Part shown: positions 35,195 to 43,200 of the stretch, one piece after another
Layout of the letters: each line of letters begins with the position of its first letter
Numbering within the stretch: position 1 is the first letter of the stretch
Source: Candidatus Poribacteria bacterium
Lineage (GTDB): Bacteria > Poribacteria > WGA-4E > UBA9662
Assembly: GCA_030748495.1 (NCBI GenBank)
Contig: JASMLX010000027.1
Span: 1 to 58,870 of the forward strand
Reading direction: 5' to 3'
DNA: 58,870 nucleotides
Position numbers and translations under genes: made by a program
Notes under the pieces: model-generated
Told to the model about the DNA's origin: nothing
The model's input: the letters and a program-made list of their open reading frames with translations, nothing else
Database searches by the model: none

Positions 35195-35773
35195 ATGGAT
35201 AAATTATCTGACGAAATGTTAGTAGCCCAGTTTCAAACAGGGCGGCAGGATGCCTTTGACGTCCTAATGGCACGCTACAAGCAGAGGATTTATGCCTACC
35301 TACTCCGATCAGTCAAAAATTATGAGGATGCTGAGGAGTTGACTATCGAGGTTTTTATCAAGATCTACCGCGCACTCGGTACTTGGCAACCGAGAGCTAA
35401 GTTCACTACCTGGATCTATAAAATTGCTCATAATTTGTCTGTCGACCATTATCGATCTAAGTCTCGCCGCGCAACCTCCTATTTAGATGACGAAAACTTG
35501 GTCATTGATGAACCCGCCTCAACTGATATGCGAAGCAACCCTGAACATGTAGTTTTAGAACAAGATCGACACCGCATTATTCACGAGGCCATTGGCCAAC
35601 TCTCACCTAACCAACGATCCGTTTTTGTAATGAGTCGTTACAATTGCTTGCAAATTCGGGAGATCGCCGAAATTATGGGCATGGCGGAAGGGACGGTTAA
35701 GATTCATCTCCATCGAGCCGTCAAAAAACTAAAAGTCATTCTGCAACCGATGTGGGATAACAACGAGATCTAG
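35195..35773 (+). CDS. ECF-type RNA polymerase sigma factor
   Basis: A group 4 sigma factor of 192 residues. Region 2 is visible in DVLMARYKQRIYAYLLRSVK and AKFTTWIYKIAHNLSVDHYR. Region 4 is visible in LSPNQRSVFVMSRYNCLQIR and IAEIMGMAEGTVKIHLHRAV. The two are joined by an acidic linker as in the RpoE/SigE-like groups. The ATG is preceded by AGGAATAGG. It is followed after 10 bases by a zinc-binding anti-sigma factor, the standard pairing. It should direct transcription of an envelope-stress or surface-related regulon; the target promoter is not identified here. Confidence 0.93.
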   Translation: MDKLSDEMLVAQFQTGRQDAFDVLMARYKQRIYAYLLRSVKNYEDAEELTIEVFIKIYRALGTWQPRAKFTTWIYKIAHNLSVDHYRSKSRRATSYLDDENLVIDEPASTDMRSNPEHVVLEQDRHRIIHEAIGQLSPNQRSVFVMSRYNCLQIREIAEIMGMAEGTVKIHLHRAVKKLKVILQPMWDNNEI

Positions 35774-35783
35774 GTGAAATACT

Positions 35784-36395
35784 GTGTGTTCGCAACAAGA
35801 ATTACTGCTTAGTCATTATTTAGATGGGTCTTCCGAATCAGACCTAGATTTAACCAGACATATTGAGACTTGCCAACCCTGCCAACGATATTTGGCTGAT
35901 TTGGATCAAATTGCAACGCTGACCGAAGCCCCACTATTACCTGAAGCCAATTTGGGTCAGATCGAAATCGAGGTCTACAAACGGCTGGCAACCAATACAG
36001 TCACCACTCCGATTACGGCTAACGAGCGTCGATTCAGCTTGAGCTTTCTCGACTGGGTAATACGCTCCAAAGATTCCGTTAGCCCATTGCTAAGCGGCTT
36101 CCAGTTCCGTAAGTTAGTTTGGTTAATTGCCTTCATCCTTGCAATAATTGCTGGTTGGCGACTCCTCAACCCAAACCCAACATCTGTTCTGGCTTCAACT
36201 GCACTGAGGCTTGAAACCTATCGACAAGAACAGATCCATCAACATTTAGAAGAGGCCAACGCTATGCAGCATTTAAAAAACGATAGCTGGGCTAGCGAAG
36301 GCATGTTTCGGTTGGTGAAGGAACAGGCACAAGGCACTAAATTAGAATCTTATGCCGGCCAGCAAATCCAAGTCGTCCAAAATCAACGCCGCTAA
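35784..36395 (+). CDS. Membrane-anchored zinc-finger anti-sigma factor
   Basis: The N-terminal ZAS-type domain has Cys2 near the start and H-x3-C-x2-C in RHIETCQPCQRYL, as in zf-HC2 anti-sigma factors that clamp their partner ECF sigma factor. A single membrane segment (KLVWLIAFILAIIAGWRLL) lies at about residues 111-129, with a periplasmic tail of about 70 residues. The length is 203 residues. The start is GTG at 35784, with AGGTGA upstream. The gene overlaps the 5' end of the TPR gene by 44 bases. Confidence 0.88.
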   Translation: MCSQQELLLSHYLDGSSESDLDLTRHIETCQPCQRYLADLDQIATLTEAPLLPEANLGQIEIEVYKRLATNTVTTPITANERRFSLSFLDWVIRSKDSVSPLLSGFQFRKLVWLIAFILAIIAGWRLLNPNPTSVLASTALRLETYRQEQIHQHLEEANAMQHLKNDSWASEGMFRLVKEQAQGTKLESYAGQQIQVVQNQRR

Positions 36396-38571
36396 TCCGG
36401 CTCAACAGGCGAATCCGAACCTGTTCGTCCTCAAGGGCAAATGTGATAAATGCCGATCTGTAAGCAAATCGGCGGGACACATTGGCTGTGCAGTATTTCT
36501 GTTCTGGAATGTGATGGTGGTCGCTCAGATCGAGAACCTGGGCCCATTAATCCAATCTGGTCAGTACGCCAGTGCTGAACGGCTCCTTCTCACTCTAAAA
36601 AATCGCACCCAAGAGCCTGAGCAACTCAGCGATATTAATCATCGCTTAGGTGAACTCCACTATCAATATACTCACCAATACGATCAAGCTCTAATCGCGT
36701 TCGAAGATATTATTCGGCTCCCAACCCTCGCTCTCGCCGATGATCGTTATCTTGCCCAGATAAAAAGGGGGGATGTATTTTGTCGTTTGGGTCAGCACTT
36801 GAAAGCGATCCAAGCCTTTCAGGAACTGGCTGAAAATGTTTCTTCCGACCACTTCGCTTACCAAACCTGTCAACTTAGAATACGCACTATACAAGACGCA
36901 TTGATCCGGCAGAAACAGTATCAGAACCTAATTGACCAGTCAGCGGAGTCCCGTATCGATAAAGCCGAAGCTAAATTCCGGATTGCGGAACTGTACCGCC
37001 AACCGCTAAACCAACCGCAGCAAGCGGTCAACTACTACCAGCAAATTGTGAACGAATATCCGCAGCCTCCATTTGCACCGGAGTCACTCTGGCGCTTAGG
37101 CAATATTTACAATCGGATACTACATCGCCCTAATGCTGCTGTTCATGCCTATCAGCAGGTTGAGAGTCAGTATACTACTTGCACCTTTGCCGCTGATGCA
37201 ATTTATCAAATGGCCCGAATCTACTGTCAACAGAAACAATTCAAACCGGCCCGCACCAACTTTGAAAAAATCATCCACCGCTATCCGTCATTTTGGAAAA
37301 TATATGCCGTTTTTTATTGGCTTGGCGTTGCTTGTGAAGGTGACAGTGAAATTTCCCCTCAAAAGATTCAAACTGCTGATTACCGCACTGCCATCAAGGC
37401 ATACAAAACTTTTTTGAACTTATACCTACCTGACTTGGATCCCGTTCATTTTGGCGAAATCGCTAAATATAAACTAGATCGAGTAGAGCTAGCAGCTCAA
37501 ATCCAGCGAAAAATCTCACAACTAGAATCAGACTTACCGGCTAGTGAGTGGGCACAGTTTAAGCGATCGGTTAGTCAAAAAAACTATCCGCTCGCTTTAG
37601 AAATTGGACGAGGTCTGGTTACGAACTTTCCAGGCAGTTTTTACGCGCAAAAAGCTAAAGCCGATTTATCTGAAGTTAGACATAAAGCAGCAATCCAGCG
37701 ACTTCTGGAAGTTACTCCCTGTCCATCTGCCTTGTTACAGATTGGTGTGATTTATGAGCGAGATCTACAAAATGTTGAAAAGGCTTTGGAGGCATACACG
37801 CAACTAGTCGAGACCTTTCCAGATTCAAGTCGGGTTGCGGAGGCATTGCATCGAATAGGCTCGATCTACCTTTTTGAGTATAAAAATATAAGTCAGGCTA
37901 TCCAAATCTATGACACTTTGACACGTCAACATCACTATTCACCGCAAGCAATGCAGGCGAGCTTTCAACTGGGAGAAATTTATCGACATTTACAACAATT
38001 TGATATGGCCCTATCCGCCTACCGGCTGACGGTGGTACACTTGGAACAGGAGCAATACCTAGGGGGCGGATTCAAGGATAGTTTCGCTGACCAGGCTCAG
38101 TTCCGTATTGCGTCTATTCTCTATAAACAAGCCAACTTTCAAGCCGCGCTGGTCGATTTTCAGAATTTCCTATTAAATCGGTCAGAGTCGCCTCGACTAG
38201 CGGCAGCCTGTGCTTATATGGGATTAATCTATCAGCAGTCGGGTCAGAAACAAAAAGCCTTCACCGTCTTTCAGAAAGCCATCGATGCTATCCAAACCCA
38301 CGGATGTATACAGGCAATGATGGTCGTTCAAGAACTTGAATCTATTGGAACAATCAGTGAGTCAACGACTACTATTCACACTTCGTCTGATCGAACTTCT
38401 ACTAAGAAGGTATATCCATCCAAAGAGGTATTTACCTCACAACAGTACTCTCTCTTCAACAGGTCTAAAAGTGAAGTACAGATTCTAAATGTGCGAGGCG
38501 ACCAATCCGCACAGGATGGTGAATATAGCGATGGTATTGTGCAATGGATCGTAGAACTCCAAAATCGCTAA
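36352..38571 (+). CDS. Secreted or periplasmic TPR-repeat protein
   Basis: This 739-residue protein contains a hydrophobic segment at about residues 43-59 (GHIGCAVFLFWNVMVVAQ) that can serve as signal peptide or anchor. Many TPR or YbgF-like helical hairpins follow, for example EKALEAYTQLVETFPDSSRV, PNAAVHAYQQVESQY and DQALIAFEDIIRLP. The C-terminal 80 residues are Ser/Thr-rich and probably disordered. The listed ATG lies inside the anti-sigma gene; a different start further in cannot be excluded because no ribosome site is obvious. As last gene of the ECF operon it may be the effector or sensor scaffold of the module. Confidence 0.82.
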   Translation: MPASKSKSSKINAANPAQQANPNLFVLKGKCDKCRSVSKSAGHIGCAVFLFWNVMVVAQIENLGPLIQSGQYASAERLLLTLKNRTQEPEQLSDINHRLGELHYQYTHQYDQALIAFEDIIRLPTLALADDRYLAQIKRGDVFCRLGQHLKAIQAFQELAENVSSDHFAYQTCQLRIRTIQDALIRQKQYQNLIDQSAESRIDKAEAKFRIAELYRQPLNQPQQAVNYYQQIVNEYPQPPFAPESLWRLGNIYNRILHRPNAAVHAYQQVESQYTTCTFAADAIYQMARIYCQQKQFKPARTNFEKIIHRYPSFWKIYAVFYWLGVACEGDSEISPQKIQTADYRTAIKAYKTFLNLYLPDLDPVHFGEIAKYKLDRVELAAQIQRKISQLESDLPASEWAQFKRSVSQKNYPLALEIGRGLVTNFPGSFYAQKAKADLSEVRHKAAIQRLLEVTPCPSALLQIGVIYERDLQNVEKALEAYTQLVETFPDSSRVAEALHRIGSIYLFEYKNISQAIQIYDTLTRQHHYSPQAMQASFQLGEIYRHLQQFDMALSAYRLTVVHLEQEQYLGGGFKDSFADQAQFRIASILYKQANFQAALVDFQNFLLNRSESPRLAAACAYMGLIYQQSGQKQKAFTVFQKAIDAIQTHGCIQAMMVVQELESIGTISESTTTIHTSSDRTSTKKVYPSKEVFTSQQYSLFNRSKSEVQILNVRGDQSAQDGEYSDGIVQWIVELQNR

Positions 38572-38589
38572 CTCAAGCAAGCCTAAATC

Positions 38590-39739
38590 TTAGAGAAGAA
38601 CTGACTGTCCGCTAATCAAGATAGCATGAACGGTCAGGTCTAGTGTCAGTATTACCAGATCCGCATCTTTCCCGATCTCAATCGCCCTTTTAGTCGTATC
38701 TACTTTCAAATTTTCGGCGGCCGTAAGCGTGGCCATGGTCAACGTGTCTTCAAGTGGAACACCCAACTGACGAAGCTACGTAAGCTTTCCATAAGCGTAA
38801 TTTTACTGACGTGTAAGGTTTCCCGGCCCGTGCTTACATGGTGCCAAAAATAGTACCGTCCCGAATGTAGTAATCGAGGGTTTGTCAAGGCTACTAAGCA
38901 CCAAACTCAGCTAGCTAAACGGAATCCTGTTGTCATCTTTCTTCTGGAACTCCAGCCAATTCTAAACAATCAGAAACCAATCCAACACCACTTGGCCTCT
39001 GAATATCAATTCGGTGTGGATTTTATCGTTTGACAGCACCGCCTCTAAAACTTCTAGACGGCGGTGATGCAATTCCGTTCATACCATTGAAGATATGCAC
39101 CGCACGGGTAATGCTGCTTTCGATGGCTGTCATGGCCAAGTCGAAACCCGCACTGGTACAGCCAAGGGCCACCACAATATGATTGTAATTTTTTCGCGCT
39201 TCTTTGGTAAAGATTAGATCTGGACCTCGCTCCGGTGCGATTGAGATGACCTCTAGCGTGCCGATTTCGAGAACTTCCACATCCGGTGAAACGTCTCGAA
39301 ATCGGATGGGCTCATGGTATCGGGGTTTTGAGTGCCGCATTTCTCCTCGCAACCGAACTTACCTTCGACATAGGATCCAAACACATTCGGTCCATCAAGC
39401 ACTGGATTATCTGCAATATGAACAATCGATATTCTAGCGAAACCTCTATCTTCTCGATGGCTGCAGAGGAAGTTGCCAATACAAATGGTGGGCACGAGTG
39501 ATGTCCGTAATATGGTACGGATCACCTGTCATCGTGTGATACCCTTCTTCACTATGAACTAGTGCATCGATGAGGCCGGGCGCAACAATCAGGTCACGGG
39601 CATTGATGATCTCTGCCTCTTCGAGGGGAGGCTTGGTTGTGATCTGCTAGATTTCGCTGTTTCGAATCAGAATATTTTACTGAAATAGGGATTGAGGAGC
39701 GTAGGCTTGGCCTCCTACAATTGTGGCTCTATTTGCCAT
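38590..39739 (-). pseudogene. nagA: nagA-like N-acetylglucosamine-6-phosphate deacetylase, decayed
   Basis: Broken leftward frames follow NagA from end to end over a normal length (about 380 codons). MANRATIVGGQAY starts at ATG 39739 with a ribosome site (AGGAAGAAGAG). INARDLIVAPGLIDALVH follows, where the expected HGAGG-type motif is lost. Next come GPNVFGSYVEGKFG, LEVISIAPERG, TRAVHIFNGMNG (normally HLFNAM) and finally LTAAENLKVDTTKRAIEIGK with DADLVILTLDLTV, ending at 38590. Several stops and frameshifts separate these. Amino-sugar recycling by this route is probably lost. Confidence 0.8.
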
Positions 39740-41585
39740 TCAATTCTCTTCTTCCTCAATCAAGTTGGACGCCTGCCTGATTTTCGAGTAGTGCATATTT
39801 GAAAAACTGAATTAATAGTTTATTGTCCCCCTTTTATTGTGAGCTTTGGCAAGAATTACAATAACCCAGTCAAAACAAAGATTTTCACCTCTAACTATTT
39901 GAATTTCATCGACACCTCATTTGAGAAAGTGCTGCTTCCACCAAATGATAAAATAGGCAGGAAATGTCCATCGGAGCTGAATCAGCTGAAAATATGTTTG
40001 ACCAAGGCACTGATTTTTGGCCTGTTAAAGACTAGCCAGAATGCGATTTGTCGGTGGGACAGAATTGGCCAAATCTAGGATTTTCTTTCGCAGATGTTTG
40101 GTGGCTAACTAAAGTTTTTTAACTATGACCCGATGACTATTTTTGAAATAGAAGCTCACCGCCAACAATTAGAATTACTCACAAATGCAGCTGATGAATA
40201 CCATTGGAACAGAATAAAATCTGAAGTTGAGCCTCGGTTCAAGGAGGCTTCGTTAGATTTTCACCACCAAAAAGGTCCGATAGGATGTCCACAAAAACCG
40301 CCAGCCGAAGAGGATTGACAAGAGGCATTTCCATTCTGAGACGAGATTGGCGAAACTGAAATAACTTTTTCTAACAGGAATCTAGAGAGAGCTGATAGAA
40401 AGGGAACATCTTTTATCTCCGATTTCAAAGCCTTTTTGTTAGCACCAGTACTTCGAGTCGAGCCAGATTTAGAGACCATGGCCGCCAAAATCGTGGGTAA
40501 TCCAGCTTTCGATGCTGCTTTGTGGAAGCTAAATAGATGAGAAGGAGGTACCTTGAATATCGACCCTAGCCATCTTTTGGGATCCTTCAGGCCGGGAAAA
40601 ATGCAGGAAATGCGAACTGTTCGAGAATTGTGAGGATAAAGTCTCAACTGATGAAACCGCCGACTGGTATTTCTAGGGAAAAGACAAATATTATTATGCG
40701 CCTCAAATCGGAATGTTACAATAGGCGCGCTTATAGGGTGTGTAGTGCTGCATGGGAAGTAATACCAACCCGACTCTTTGCCTCTGCTGTTAGTGGATGT
40801 CAAAGAGAACCATCCGGATCTTGACAGTATTTTCAATAATCCAGCTTGTCAGACCTCCAAAATCCCGCTCTTGGGATTACCAAAATCACCAAACACAGTC
40901 GGATATAATGTGTCGTCGCTCATGAGATGGTCTTTCGGTCGATTACAACAATCTGGAGGCTGACTCATGCCTATACTCGCCAATTTGATGGGAGTTTATG
41001 GGATGTCGGATTAGAAACCAGGAAGAAAGTTAATTCCAGAAAAAGGGAAACAAGCTTGGGAAGAAGTGGATCTAGATGACGAAAAAAGTCAATTTTGTTC
41101 TTGTTGGCATGAAGCCGAAAATGTGCCCAAACGTGGTTAAGGAATTTGAAAACGGTAATAGAGGGACTGCTAGTGTAACTCCAGTACTGGCTTAGGCCGC
41201 GATCCTGCACCCAGGTAGGGTCTCTGAAACGGAAACTTAGATGTCGAGTAGCCAATCGAGGCCATAGTCCTGTTCCAACAGGATCAGTTTGATAACAGTC
41301 CTGTGTACAAACGGCTATCTGGTAACAGAGAAAGTAGTCAAAATACTCGTCTGGCCGGTATTTTGGAGGTCAAGCACTGAGCATTAGCCTCAACTCTCGG
41401 AATACGGTCACGTACGACGGGCCTCTGAGGTAGAGCCCGTTCGTAGCAGCGAGTTCTCGGGACTATGGAGACTTATCGCAAATGGGAATTGGAATTTTAA
41501 GTTCAGACCAGCGTTACTTCGGGCAATGTTTCGGAGATCTTTCCACTTTTAGAACTGGTAAGTGACAAACATCACCCCGCAGATT
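39740..41585. other. Decayed stretch of 1.8 kb without an intact gene
   Basis: No complete gene was recognised. The plus strand shows protein-like fragments in different frames: FEIEAHRQQLELLTNAADEY (near 40140), LLAPVLRVEPDLETMAAKIV (near 40440), DPSHLLGSFRPGKMQEMRTV (near 40560) and DSLPLLLVDVKENHP (near 40770). Their spacing suggests one decayed rightward gene of about 1 kb or more, possibly a transposase, but no family could be named. A 191-codon leftward frame (40261-40836) is the antisense of these pieces and is not taken as a gene. Confidence 0.45.
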
Positions 41586-42212
41586 TTAGGTGGCTACGTC
41601 TGACTGGCGAGTGAGCAATTGTTTGGCGATTTCGTAATCGGTTGGCGTATTCATATTCAGGAAAGCGTTGCCCGTTGGATCAACCTCTCGCCATTCGGTA
41701 AACGCATGGATCCGCAAATCGGTGAAAAGTTGGTGAACGCTTAGCTGATTTCGCTCGATTCGGGATTTAATGACTGGTAAGCATGATTGGGTATAGACGG
41801 CACACAATGGTTCGTAACCATTGTCGGTAATGGGTACCACTGCATCGTATGTATCTACTACCCTTATCATCTCTGCTAAAATCGGAACTGTAATCAGAGG
41901 TAGGTCACAGGCTAAAACCAGGCAGTGCGAAGCTGACGTAGCCCGTAAGGCGGTGAAAATCGCCATCAAAGGGCCTCGGTTAGGAGCTTGATCGGTGACA
42001 ATTTTTGCCCCAGAGAGGTGTAACCCAACCGGTGAGGCACCTGGGCTAACGATGATCAGCAACTCGGATGTAATCTGACGAAGTATTTGAGCAACTCTAT
42101 CAATTACAGGAATACCGTCGATCTCCAGTAGTGCTTTGGACTGACCCATGCGACGACTTTTTCCCCCCGCTAAAATCGCAGCACTTAGGCTAGGTGAATT
42201 CACTTCTGGCAA
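41586..42212 (-). CDS. mobA: Molybdenum cofactor guanylyltransferase
   Basis: MobA transfers GMP from GTP to molybdopterin to make the guanine dinucleotide form of the cofactor. The nucleotide-binding loop is LAGGKSRRMGQSKALLEIDG. The metal-binding Asp is in LVLACDLPLI, and EPLCAVY is also conserved. The length is 208 residues. The start is probably TTG at 42212 (AGGAAATAAATTG); GTG three codons on is an alternative. It is an intact gene among decayed ones, which implies that molybdoenzymes are encoded elsewhere in the genome. Confidence 0.92.
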   Translation of the reverse strand: MPEVNSPSLSAAILAGGKSRRMGQSKALLEIDGIPVIDRVAQILRQITSELLIIVSPGASPVGLHLSGAKIVTDQAPNRGPLMAIFTALRATSASHCLVLACDLPLITVPILAEMIRVVDTYDAVVPITDNGYEPLCAVYTQSCLPVIKSRIERNQLSVHQLFTDLRIHAFTEWREVDPTGNAFLNMNTPTDYEIAKQLLTRQSDVAT

Positions 42213-42335
42213 ATTTATTTCCTAGTATAGGAAAACCCAATATTCGTCAAGAAGAAAAGCTCAGGGCACCATCTGAAAATTTGGTTGGAAGGTCCACTAA
42301 GGAGAGGTGAAGGTTGCTGAAACCTGAAAATAGGA

Positions 42336-42707
42336 TCAGGCCAACATGTCAATGGGGGTATAATTAACGCTAAGGCCACTACCAGAAAATTGCTGGTAGT
42401 TGGGTGGAGGTTGGGGTACAGAAGGGGGTTGAGTTTCGGTTTGTTCCGCTGGCGGCATTGCCCGTTGAACCGTCATCCGTTGGCTAACGATAGTCATGCG
42501 CTGCTGTCGTGTTTCGCGTTGTAACTCTTCTTCTGCCGATTGATTTTCAGCCCCAGTTTCTTCGACCTCCTCTACATCTTCCACCTCCGTTTGAGCCTCG
42601 AGTTTTTTCAGCCGTTCACGAGCAGATTCGGCCGACTGCTTAAACTTGTCCTGATCGAAGGAGATCTTACGGTAGAAAAGTGGCGATTGGAGATCCGAAA
42701 CGGCCAT
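42336..42707 (-). CDS. Acidic, probably disordered protein of unknown function
   Basis: A 123-residue protein with no signal peptide or membrane segment. Residues 15-40 may form a coiled coil (SFDQDKFKQSAESARERLKK). An acidic run follows (DVEEVEETGAENQSAEEE), then a Gln/Met-rich part and a Pro-rich stretch. It ends GSGLSVNYTPIDMLA, a short hydrophobic tail that could dock to a partner. No family was recognised. It stands alone between mobA and the dead SMR gene and uses codons like its intact neighbours. Confidence 0.6.
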   Translation of the reverse strand: MAVSDLQSPLFYRKISFDQDKFKQSAESARERLKKLEAQTEVEDVEEVEETGAENQSAEEELQRETRQQRMTIVSQRMTVQRAMPPAEQTETQPPSVPQPPPNYQQFSGSGLSVNYTPIDMLA

Positions 42708-42887
42708 CTTATCTTAGATAACGACTTTATTTTGCAACAATATCTAAATTATAGCACTGTTAGTCAACAGGGGCAAATTAAAAAATTTGTTTGGTTGCCC
42801 CCTAATACAACATTTGCCTAAGAGGTCTGATCGTTTAGTTGGCTGAAATCCGGTTAGCCCACGGTTGTAACATGTTTTCGTTCTTTA

Positions 42888-43198
42888 TCAACACTTAGCA
42901 ACACTGACCGAGAAAAAAGTATTTATCGTTGCAATACCCATCAAAATGAGCCTAATTCCAATTATAGCGGGCAGGTCTAACAACTGCTTAAAATAGGGAC
43001 ATTGAATTAGGGCAATCAAAACCATACCGATGCTAAACCAGACGACATGGGTAACACCGACTGATATCTGTTTCAAATAGAACAATAGAAAGCTGAAGGA
43101 GATAATATCTCAACAGTGGTTACTAGTGCCGGTCAGAATTTGGAAAAACCGCTAAAGGCTTTGAGTGTACTGGTAGCGATGATCTCGGAAGTAGGCAT
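42888..43198 (-). pseudogene. Small multidrug resistance (SMR/EmrE-type) exporter, inactivated
   Basis: The second half is clear in one frame: ISVGVTHVVWFSIGMVLIAL and LDLPAIIGIRLILMGIATIN match helices 3-4 of SMR proteins (GVAYAIWxGxG, LDLPAIIG). Upstream, another frame reads EIIATSTLKAFSGFSKF, then TGA where TGG (Trp) is expected, then PALVTTV, with a frameshift before DIISFSFL. The first nine or so residues are missing: the remaining ATG is two bases from the pheT stop codon. With one nonsense codon, one frameshift and a truncated start, it is non-functional. Confidence 0.75.
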
Positions 43199-43200
43199 CT

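Noticed and set aside
40261..40836. Leftward ORF of 191 codons
   Set aside because: It is antisense to protein-like plus-strand fragments, has a Ser/Pro/Phe-rich composition typical of antisense frames, and has no ribosome site or domain.
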